In this document: in pieces, positions 6,185-11,676 of the stretch
How positions within the stretch are numbered: position 1 is the stretch's first letter
Layout of the letters: each line of letters begins with the position of its first letter
Source of the DNA: Gemmatimonadota bacterium
GTDB lineage: Bacteria; Gemmatimonadota; Gemmatimonadetes; Gemmatimonadales; Gemmatimonadaceae
Direction: 5' to 3'
Assembly (NCBI GenBank): GCA_029884515.1
Contig: JAOUHR010000010.1
Coordinates: 1-14,593, forward strand
DNA length: 14,593 bases
Program-made: the position numbers and the translations under genes
Notes under the pieces: generated by a model
Told to the model about the DNA's origin: nothing
Seen by the model: only the letters and a program-made list of their open reading frames with translations
Databases searched by the model: none

Positions 6185-8815
6185 CTACTTCCGCCGACGC
6201 TTCCCACGGCGCGGCGGGCCGGGATGCTCGGAGCCCGCGTCGTCGCGTCCGCGCCTGCCGCCCCCCTCCCCGCCCTTCCCGCGCTTGCCGCCGGATCCGC
6301 GCGATCCGTGTGATCCCCGTGATCCGCGTGCTCCGTGCTCCGACGACCGCTCCCCGGAGCGCTCCCGCGCGATCTCCGCGTCGGTGAACGGCCGGGCGAG
6401 CTGGTCGTGCAACTCGCCCAGCGATGACGCCTTGACCGTCCCGCGGGCGCCACGGGTGACCGCGAACCTCACCGGGCGATCGAGCTCCGGCAGTTCCTCC
6501 TCCACCAGCGTGCGCGCGAGCTTCTCGGGCACCTGGAGCCGCACCACACCGAGCAACCCGCCGTCGGGGGACTCCTCGACCTCGTAGTGCATCGGCACCG
6601 TGCGGTCGCGGATCTCCGCGGCGCCCGGCAGCGCCAGCCAGCGCGCGCGTTCCGCCGCCGGGACGAACGCGTCGGCGTCGAACTTGAGTGGCGCACGGCG
6701 GAAGTCGTCGAGGTCGTGCACGTCGGCGAGCTGCTCCTCGTACCACGCGGTGAGCTCGGCCTGCGTCATGCGCGCGGTGGTGCCGCCCGCACGCCGCCAC
6801 ACCTCGCGCACTTCCTCGATGAGCTGCCGGTTGCGCGGCACGCACTGGTGCCGCGCCTCGCCACGGGCCAGCGCCTCGGCCAGCACGTGCCGTGCCTCGG
6901 CGGCCAGTGCCTCGGGGAAGGCCGAGATCGGCTCCCGCTCCCGCTCGAGCTCGAACCCGAAGTACGAGACGCGCCGCTCGAGCGCGAGGGGCCGCTCGCG
7001 GCGCGCGGGGTCGTACACGAGGTGCGGCGCGTGCGCGGTCGCGTGCCGGCGCACGAGGTCGGCGGGGATCTGCGTGCCCTCGATGGCCGCGCGCGGGATG
7101 CCGAACTTGTCGGCGAAGTACCGGAGCGTGCCGGCGATCGCGCCCCAGCTCCCGCAGACGCTGGTCTTCGAGACGCGCGCCTCGTCGCCGCGCGCCGTCT
7201 CCTCGTCGATCACGAGGTCGAACGGCATCACCTGCGCGAGGAGCTCGATGAAGCGCCGCTCGATCGCCGGCGTGGTGCGCGGCATCCGCGTCGGGAGCGG
7301 CAGGCCCACGGAGCGATAGATGCTCGCCATCGCCAGCGCGGAGTCCTCCACCGACTTCACCAGCACGCCCCGCCCCTCCGCCCAGCGCTCGACGCTCTCG
7401 TCGAACAGGTGCCGCGGCAGCCCGTACACCTCGCCGATGAACCCGCACTTCTCGTACGCCTCGGCGTAGGCGTTGTAGGTGGAGAGGTGATCGCTCCCCG
7501 GCACGACGAGCCCGGTGAGGTCGCGGTCCTCGCGCGTCATCCGGTGCAGCGACTCCACGCTCGCCATCACCGCCACGTAGGGCAGCAACTCGTCGTCGCA
7601 GTGCACGAGCAGCTCGGCCCACGCACGGTCCACCGGCATCGCCTCCACCGAACGGCCGTACGGCGTGAGCTTGCCGCCCGTCACGATCCCCCGCGACTCG
7701 AGGAAGGCGAGCGCATTGCGATAGGAGACCTTGTCGAGCGCGACCGGGAGGTCGAGCTCGTCGGCGCGCACGCCGAGCGCGGCGCAGGTGAGCGCGACAC
7801 GCTCGGAGTCCCCGGCGAGCTGGAACTCGGGCGCCGTCGGCTCGAGTTGGTCGAACCGCACGTCGCGGTCGGTGAGGATGAACACCCGGCCCCCCGCCAC
7901 GCGCCCGTGCACGCGGCCCGCCATCTGCAGGATCTCGTTCGCGCCAAGGTGGAGACGGGTGAGCACGTTCCGCCCGCGCTCGACGATGTTCGTGAAGCGC
8001 GTGTCGTCGATCACCACCGTGTCCAGCCCGCGCACGTTGAGCGCGCTCTGGCCCGCGGCCGTCATCGCGAGGAGGAAGGGCTTCTCCACTTCTCCCTCGA
8101 GGAACGGCCGGATCACGCGGATCGGTTCGCCGCCATGGTAGAACGCCACCTGCATCCGGGGATACCGCGCGCCGACGTCCGACGCGACCTCTTCCACGCC
8201 CTTCCGCGTGGGCAGGAAGACGCCGATGCCGCGCTTCTCTCGCATCGCCTTCTGCAGGAATCGGTCGTCCAGGAAGTACACCGGCTTCTTCCGCTCCACC
8301 TCCACGCGCGCCGCCTTGGACGGGTCGAACGCGCTCGACTCGATCACCTCGGCCGCATGCAGGTAGCGCGCGTAGAACGACGGGTCCACCGTCGCCGAGA
8401 GCCAGATGAAGCGGCACCCCGTACGCTTGCCGAGCGCAAGGCAGAGCTCGAGTTCGGCCGACGTCTGGTGGATCTCGTCCACCACGAGCGTGTCGTGTGG
8501 CCGGATGTCTCCGTCCTGGAACCAGCGCCGCGCGATCCCCGTGGTGACGATCACCACGTTCCAGCTCGGCGTCTCCGGTGTGGCCTCGCGCTCGCGGTTC
8601 ACCACGCCCACGCGCAGCTCGCCGGTGGCGAGGAGCGCCTTGGCGATCGGCTTCACCGCCAGCGTCTTGCCCGTGCCGGTGCCGGCGACGATGCCGAAGC
8701 CCTGCCGCGGCCGCGCCTCGGACTCGGCGAGCCGCTCCGTGAGCGCCGTCAGTTCGGCGCCGCGCGTGCTCCAGAGCAGGGTCTCGATGTCGAGTCCGAA
8801 CCCAAGTTCAATCAT
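6185..8815 (-). CDS. DEAH-like (HrpA/HrpB-related) ATP-dependent RNA helicase with basic RGS-rich tail
   Basis: From ATG 8815 this is 876 residues. Superfamily 2 motifs are in order: Walker A GTGTGKT (45-51), Walker B DEIH (113-116, in place of DEAH), SAT (140-142), a YHGG segment near 226, and motif VI QMAGRVHGR (297-305, in place of the usual QRxGRxGR). The rest resembles the ratchet and C-terminal regions of HrpA/HrpB helicases, which unwind RNA with ATP. The last ~70 residues are low-complexity and basic (repeated RGS/HGS units, KRGKGG, RRGKRRRK), probably disordered and RNA-binding. The start is uncertain. In-frame codons upstream to about 8902 are almost all G/C-ending and read RIIVIAPTRAACE just before the Met, but contain no ATG/GTG/TTG; a CTG at 8902 would give 905 residues. 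There is no clear Shine-Dalgarno at 8815. It lies downstream of the secreted protein gene on the same strand. Confidence 0.88.
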   Translation of the reverse strand: MIELGFGLDIETLLWSTRGAELTALTERLAESEARPRQGFGIVAGTGTGKTLAVKPIAKALLATGELRVGVVNREREATPETPSWNVVIVTTGIARRWFQDGDIRPHDTLVVDEIHQTSAELELCLALGKRTGCRFIWLSATVDPSFYARYLHAAEVIESSAFDPSKAARVEVERKKPVYFLDDRFLQKAMREKRGIGVFLPTRKGVEEVASDVGARYPRMQVAFYHGGEPIRVIRPFLEGEVEKPFLLAMTAAGQSALNVRGLDTVVIDDTRFTNIVERGRNVLTRLHLGANEILQMAGRVHGRVAGGRVFILTDRDVRFDQLEPTAPEFQLAGDSERVALTCAALGVRADELDLPVALDKVSYRNALAFLESRGIVTGGKLTPYGRSVEAMPVDRAWAELLVHCDDELLPYVAVMASVESLHRMTREDRDLTGLVVPGSDHLSTYNAYAEAYEKCGFIGEVYGLPRHLFDESVERWAEGRGVLVKSVEDSALAMASIYRSVGLPLPTRMPRTTPAIERRFIELLAQVMPFDLVIDEETARGDEARVSKTSVCGSWGAIAGTLRYFADKFGIPRAAIEGTQIPADLVRRHATAHAPHLVYDPARRERPLALERRVSYFGFELEREREPISAFPEALAAEARHVLAEALARGEARHQCVPRNRQLIEEVREVWRRAGGTTARMTQAELTAWYEEQLADVHDLDDFRRAPLKFDADAFVPAAERARWLALPGAAEIRDRTVPMHYEVEESPDGGLLGVVRLQVPEKLARTLVEEELPELDRPVRFAVTRGARGTVKASSLGELHDQLARPFTDAEIARERSGERSSEHGARGSRGSHGSRGSGGKRGKGGEGGGRRGRDDAGSEHPGPPRRGKRRRK
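6294..6338. repeat. Five degenerate 9-bp tandem repeats inside the helicase tail
   Basis: On the plus strand the units are GATCCGCGC, GATCCGTGT, GATCCCCGT, GATCCGCGT and GCTCCGTGC. Being multiples of three they keep the frame and encode the RGS/HGS triplets of the helicase tail. Expansion by slippage is the simplest origin. Confidence 0.7.
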
Positions 8816-8943
8816 CTCGCAGGCCGCGCGGGTGGGCGCGATGACGATGATGCGGCCGCGCGCGTCCCCCGTCCGGACGAACGCGTCGTGATCGGGCGGC
8901 AGGTACGGATCACGGACGTCCCGAAGGCGCGCGGCGGGGTGGC

Positions 8944-9432
8944 TTACGGCTGCTCCGGCTTCCGCGGGTCTCGCTCGACCGGCTTGCGCACGGAGTCGCT
9001 CCGGGACTGCGAGGAATCCTTCGCCGACGGGTTCCGCCCGTCGGGCGCCACCGTCTTGGCAGAGCGGAGCGAGTCACGCCGGTCGACGAGCGAGGCGCGC
9101 GGGGCCTGGCCACCCGCAGCGCCCGATCCCGCCCGGACGCTGAACTCGAACCGCGGCGACCCCTCGTCCTTGATCGCCGGGCCGTAGAGCACGATCCCGT
9201 TCGACGGATTCTGGCGCACCGCCGTCGCGCAGTCGGTCGGAGCGGGCTGCTGCTTGGCCGGCACTCCGTTCACCCAGATGCGGCACGTGCCGGGCGGCGG
9301 CAACAGCTCACGCGGCACCGGCGGTACCGTGTCGCGCCGCGCCGCCGGACGTTCCTGCGACGCGAGTCGCACGGGTGCGGCCAGCAGCAGGCCGGTGAGG
9401 ATCAGGAGCGGAAGTCGGGACACGGGGCTCAT
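8944..9432 (-). CDS. Secreted hypothetical protein with a small Cys-pair domain
   Basis: 162 residues. Residues 1-25 form a signal peptide: a short polar start, hydrophobic LPLLILTGLLLAAP, and likely cleavage near VRLAS|Q. Next comes a Pro-rich stretch (VPPVPRELLPPPG). A compact segment then reads GTCRIWVNGVPAKQQPAPTDCATAV, with C50 and C68 able to form a disulfide outside the cytoplasm, followed by NPSNGIVLYGP. The last ~60 residues are charged, Ser/Arg/Pro-rich and probably disordered. From memory I associate the CRIW..G.P...QPAPTDC pattern with uncharacterised exported proteins of Gemmatimonadota; I cannot assign a function. A -10-like TATCTT lies at 9454-9449, 16 bases before the ATG. The stop codon is 41 bases from the possible CTG start of the helicase downstream, so the two may be co-transcribed. 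Confidence 0.8.
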   Translation of the reverse strand: MSPVSRLPLLILTGLLLAAPVRLASQERPAARRDTVPPVPRELLPPPGTCRIWVNGVPAKQQPAPTDCATAVRQNPSNGIVLYGPAIKDEGSPRFEFSVRAGSGAAGGQAPRASLVDRRDSLRSAKTVAPDGRNPSAKDSSQSRSDSVRKPVERDPRKPEQP

Positions 9433-9445
9433 GGTGGAGAGACGA

Positions 9446-9454
9446 GGGAAGATA
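9446..9454 (-). promoter_or_regulatory. Putative -10 element of the secreted protein gene
   Basis: On the minus strand TATCTTCCC lies at 9454-9446. The TATCTT hexamer ends 16 bases before the ATG at 9432, predicting a leader of about ten bases with no Shine-Dalgarno. It lies downstream of the phosphofructokinase stop (9497) and would give the secreted protein its own promoter. Confidence 0.4.
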
Positions 9455-9496
9455 CCCCGTCGGCACGCGGGCGTTCGGACGGCCGGCCGCGCGCGC

Positions 9497-10576
9497 TCAG
9501 TCGCCGAAGCTGATGCCGATGGCGCGGGCCGTCTGCACGACGTCGTGATTCGGGTCCACGCGCTTGGGCACCTTGAGCGCCTCGGCGATCGGCACCGTCA
9601 CGATGTTGGGCGTCTGGAGGGCCACCATGTGCCCCCACTTGCCGTCCGCCACGGCCTGTGCCGCCGCGCCGCCGAAGCGCGTCGCGAGCAGTCGGTCGTA
9701 GCCGGTGGGCATGCCGCCGCGCTGGAGGTGCCCCAGCACCATCGACCGGCACTCCTTGCCCGTGCGGTCCTGGATGGCCGTCGCGAGGCGCTGCGCGATG
9801 CCGCCCACGCGTCGGTCCTGCCCTGGCGGCGACGCGCCAATGAGCGACTCGTGCCCGCTCACGTCACGAACCCCCTCGGCCACCACGATGATCGCGAACT
9901 TGCGGCCGCGGCGGTCGCGCTCCATCACCGCCTCACAGACGTTCTCGATCCTCCACGGGATCTCAGGGATGAGCACCACGTCCGCCGTTCCCGAGACGCC
10001 CGAATGCAGCGCGATGAAGCCCGCGTCTCGCCCCATGACTTCGAGGACCATGACCCGGTCGTGACTCTCGGCGGTCGTGTGCAGCTTGTCGATCGCCTCG
10101 ATCGCCGTCTGCACGGCCGTGTCGAACCCGAAGGTCGTGACGGTGCCGGAGACGTCGTTGTCGATCGTCTTCGGCACGCCGACGATCCGCATGCCCCTCT
10201 CCACCAGCCGCTGCGCGATGGCAAGCGACCCGTCGCCACCGATCGAGATGAGCGCCTCGATCCCGAGGTTGCGGGCGTTGTCGAGGATCTCGCCCGAGCG
10301 GTCGATCTCCTGCCACGACCCGTCGCTCCGCTGGACGGGGAATTCGAAGGGGTTCCCCCGATTCGTCGTGCGCAGGATCGTGCCGCCCAAGTGGGCGATG
10401 CCGCGCACCGAATCGGCGGTGAGCATGATCACCTCGTCCTCGCCGAGCAGCCCGGCATAGCCCCGCTTGATGCCGAGCACCGACCAGCCGCGGTCGATGG
10501 CGGAGAGGGTCGCGGCGCGGATCACCGCGTTGAGGCCGGGGGCGTCGCCGCCGCCGGTGGAGATGGCGATCCTCAT
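9497..10576 (-). CDS. pfkA: 6-phosphofructokinase
   Basis: A 359-residue PfkA-family enzyme that phosphorylates fructose 6-phosphate to fructose 1,6-bisphosphate in cytoplasmic glycolysis. Motifs: STGGGDAPGLNAVIRA (6-21, phosphate-donor loop), GGDGS (113-117), PKTIDND (135-141, catalytic Asp 139) and MGRDAGFIA (181-189, substrate binding). The residue pair that tracks the phosphoryl donor is mixed. G116 at the E. coli position 104 suggests ATP, while K136 at position 124 is the Lys seen in PPi-dependent enzymes and in some ATP-dependent group III enzymes. ATP use is my reading, not proof. The length is nearer group III enzymes than the 320-residue E. coli type. The ATG at 10576 lies in an ATGA overlap with the TGA of the SelW-like gene, with AAGGG directly before it, so translational coupling is likely. 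Confidence 0.95.
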   Translation of the reverse strand: MRIAISTGGGDAPGLNAVIRAATLSAIDRGWSVLGIKRGYAGLLGEDEVIMLTADSVRGIAHLGGTILRTTNRGNPFEFPVQRSDGSWQEIDRSGEILDNARNLGIEALISIGGDGSLAIAQRLVERGMRIVGVPKTIDNDVSGTVTTFGFDTAVQTAIEAIDKLHTTAESHDRVMVLEVMGRDAGFIALHSGVSGTADVVLIPEIPWRIENVCEAVMERDRRGRKFAIIVVAEGVRDVSGHESLIGASPPGQDRRVGGIAQRLATAIQDRTGKECRSMVLGHLQRGGMPTGYDRLLATRFGGAAAQAVADGKWGHMVALQTPNIVTVPIAEALKVPKRVDPNHDVVQTARAIGISFGD

Positions 10577-10806
10577 CCCTTCAGGTGGTCACGGATGAGG
10601 CCGACGACCTCTCCCGGCTGCGCATGTCGGCCGAGCTGTTTCTTGGAGAAGAGGAGCGCATCGTCCAGGCGCACCTCGAACACGCCGCCGCCGGAGGGGG
10701 TCAATCCCACCTCGGCGTCGGGCCAGGCCTCGCGCAACGCGGCCGCCAGACTGACGGCCCGGGGCTCGTAGTTTCAAACGGTGCAGTATTCGATGTCGAT
10801 CGTCAT
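10573..10806 (-). CDS. SelW/SelT/SelH-family Rdx selenoprotein with in-frame TGA (Sec)
   Basis: The frame starts at ATG 10806 (MTIDIEYCTV), meets TGA at 10776-10774 and continues without another stop to TGA 10575-10573. Reading the first TGA as selenocysteine gives 77 residues. The first beta strand and redox motif are IEYC-T-V-U (C8, U11), the CxxU of SelW-type proteins. The second half, AVSLAAALREAWPDAEVGL then GGGVFEVRLDDALLFSKK (39-56) and PGEVVGLIRDHLKG, matches the Rdx thioredoxin-like fold: GGVFEV and SKK are family hallmarks. Such proteins are small cytoplasmic thiol/selenol redox proteins of uncertain substrate. A hairpin suited to SECIS function starts 15 bases after the TGA (10759-10741). 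The gene overlaps the phosphofructokinase start by four bases. Ordinary gene callers would drop it. The alternative is a Cys-to-stop pseudogene, but the fully preserved downstream half argues against that. Confidence 0.86.
10741..10759 (-). promoter_or_regulatory. Putative bacterial SECIS element
   Basis: On the minus strand GGCCGTC (10759-10753) pairs with GGCGGCC (10747-10741), seven pairs including one U-G wobble, around the loop AGUCU. The loop lies 22-26 bases after the UGA. Bacterial SECIS elements have an apical loop about 16-37 bases after the UGA with a GU in it, and E. coli fdhF has GGUCU; both fit. SelB binding is inferred. Confidence 0.6.
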
Positions 10807-10843
10807 CGGCCGGGACAGTGGGGGTCGCACGGGAGCGGAGCAT

Positions 10844-10851
10844 GGAAGGTA
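10844..10851 (-). promoter_or_regulatory. Putative -10 element of the selW-like/pfkA unit
   Basis: On the minus strand TACCTTCC (10851-10844) matches the TAnnTT(T)C pattern seen before other genes here. It sits in the 65-base gap between the lipoprotein stop and the SelW-like ATG, 37 bases upstream of that ATG. No -35 or Shine-Dalgarno is apparent, so this is tentative. Confidence 0.3.
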
Positions 10852-10871
10852 CACGGGCTCCCGCGCGGACG

Positions 10872-11114
10872 TCAGCGGACGTAGCGGACGCCGGCGAGGT
10901 TGGCCAGCGTCGCGATGGTCGAGTCCTGCTTCGCGACCACGACCCGAAGCGAGTCCAGCGTGAGCTGCAGCTCGGCCGTGCGCGAGCTCAGCTCGTTCAG
11001 CGTGTTGCTGAGGTCCAGCGTCTTCTGCATCTCGTCGAGTTGCTTGTTCGGGTCGGTGTAGCAGCCGCCGAGCGCCAGGATGGCGACCGCCGCCGGGGCG
11101 AGGAAGAGGCGCAT
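10872..11114 (-). CDS. Small coiled-coil lipoprotein
   Basis: 80 residues. The N-terminus is a lipoprotein signal: MRLFLAPAAVAILALGGC with lipobox L-G-G-C and lipidated Cys at 18, followed by Y-T-D. The mature part (CYTDPNKQLDEMQKTLDL onwards) is helical and rich in Leu/Asp/Ser, with roughly heptad-spaced hydrophobics through LSNTLNELSSRTAELQLTLDSLRVVV, suggesting a short coiled coil like Lpp or cell-envelope spacer proteins. It ends AGVRYVR. The absence of Asp at +2 favours outer-membrane sorting by the E. coli rule, if that applies here. I cannot name a specific function. The ATG at 11114 was chosen because an upstream frame extending to 11471 runs antisense through the pseudopilin gene and lacks protein character. 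It diverges from that pseudopilin gene. Confidence 0.85.
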   Translation of the reverse strand: MRLFLAPAAVAILALGGCYTDPNKQLDEMQKTLDLSNTLNELSSRTAELQLTLDSLRVVVAKQDSTIATLANLAGVRYVR

Positions 11115-11154
11115 GGGATTGGTCCGGACGAGTGGGAAGGGTGACGCGACTGCG

Positions 11155-11164
11155 GCCGAATCTA
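11155..11164 (-). promoter_or_regulatory. Putative -10 element of the lipoprotein gene
   Basis: TAGATTCGGC (11164-11155, minus) is identical to the ten bases before the NTPase start (5480-5471). Here it lies 40 bases before the ATG at 11114, predicting a short leader rather than a leaderless message. The leader shows no strong Shine-Dalgarno. Confidence 0.4.
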
Positions 11165-11198
11165 CGCACCCTCCGTATCCCTCGGGCGGAGGCTCGGC

Positions 11199-11624
11199 AT
11201 GCGTCGCGGATTCTCGTTGGCGGAGGTGGTGCTCGTCTGCGCGTTCATCGGGATCGTGGCGGGCATCGCCCTGCCGCGCACCGCGGCCCTCCTCGACGGC
11301 GTGCGGCTGCGACAGGCCGCGCACGAGGTGGCCGCCGCGGTCACGCTCGCCCGGGCCGCCGCCATCCGCCGTGCGACGTACGCGCGCGTCGTCGTGGACT
11401 CGGTGCGGGGCGAAGTGCGGGTCGAGAGCGGCGAGGATACGCTCCTCCGCCGCGACCTGCGGGCGACGCACCGCGTCGAGATCCGCGCCACACGCGACAC
11501 CATCACCTACGCGCCATCGGGGATGGGCTACGGCGTCGCGAACTCGACGGTCATCATGCGCCTGGGTGCGCGCGCCGAGACGGTGACGGTCAGCCGGCTG
11601 GGGCGGATGCGGCGTTCCTGGTAG
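11199..11624 (+). CDS. Type IV pilin-like pseudopilin (GspH/FimT family)
   Basis: 141 residues. MRRGFSLAEVVLVCAFIGIVAGIALP is a class III (prepilin) signal: basic leader, cleavage between G4 and F5, Glu at mature position 5 (E9), then a hydrophobic helix to about residue 26. RLRQAAHEVAAAVTLARAAAIRRATYARVVVDS and the later beta-rich part (EVRVESGEDTL, ITYAPSGMGYGVANSTVIMRL) fit the GspH/FimT domain of minor pseudopilins. These prime assembly of a type II secretion pseudopilus or type IV pilus at the inner membrane, after processing by a PilD-type peptidase. No other pilus or secretion genes are visible in this window, so it is an isolated minor pilin here. The ATG at 11199 is supported by GGAGG at 11188-11192, six bases upstream. 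It diverges from the lipoprotein gene and converges on the DEAD-box gene. Confidence 0.87.
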   Translation: MRRGFSLAEVVLVCAFIGIVAGIALPRTAALLDGVRLRQAAHEVAAAVTLARAAAIRRATYARVVVDSVRGEVRVESGEDTLLRRDLRATHRVEIRATRDTITYAPSGMGYGVANSTVIMRLGARAETVTVSRLGRMRRSW

Positions 11625-11640
11625 GCGCGCTGCGACGGAG

Positions 11641-11668
11641 GCGGCGCCAGCCGCAACGGGTGTCCCGT
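11641..11668. terminator. Two tandem hairpins between convergent genes
   Basis: GCGGC (11641-11645) pairs with GCCGC (11650-11654) over GCCA. ACGGG (11656-11660) pairs with CCCGT (11664-11668) over TGT. They fill most of the 52-base gap between the pseudopilin stop (11624) and the DEAD-box stop (11677). There is no T tract, so a termination role is inferred from position. Confidence 0.35.
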
Positions 11669-11676
11669 GCCCGGGC

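Noticed and set aside
6180..8417. A 745-codon minus-strand frame overlapping the helicase in another phase
   Set aside because: Low-complexity Arg/Gly/Ala translation; every helicase motif is in the other frame.
6587..9187. An 866-codon plus-strand open frame across the helicase
   Set aside because: Antisense shadow with His/Arg/Glu bias and no recognisable domain; very long antisense frames are expected at this GC content.
9254..10771. A 505-codon plus-strand open frame antisense to phosphofructokinase
   Set aside because: No domain and shadow-like composition; phosphofructokinase motifs are all present on the minus strand.
10774..10776. Reading the TGA in the SelW-like gene as a true stop (pseudogene)
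   Set aside because: The following 66 codons keep the Rdx signature, G/C-ending codon use and an exact ATGA junction to pfkA. A single stop exactly at the second active-site position of CxxC is what Sec coding predicts.
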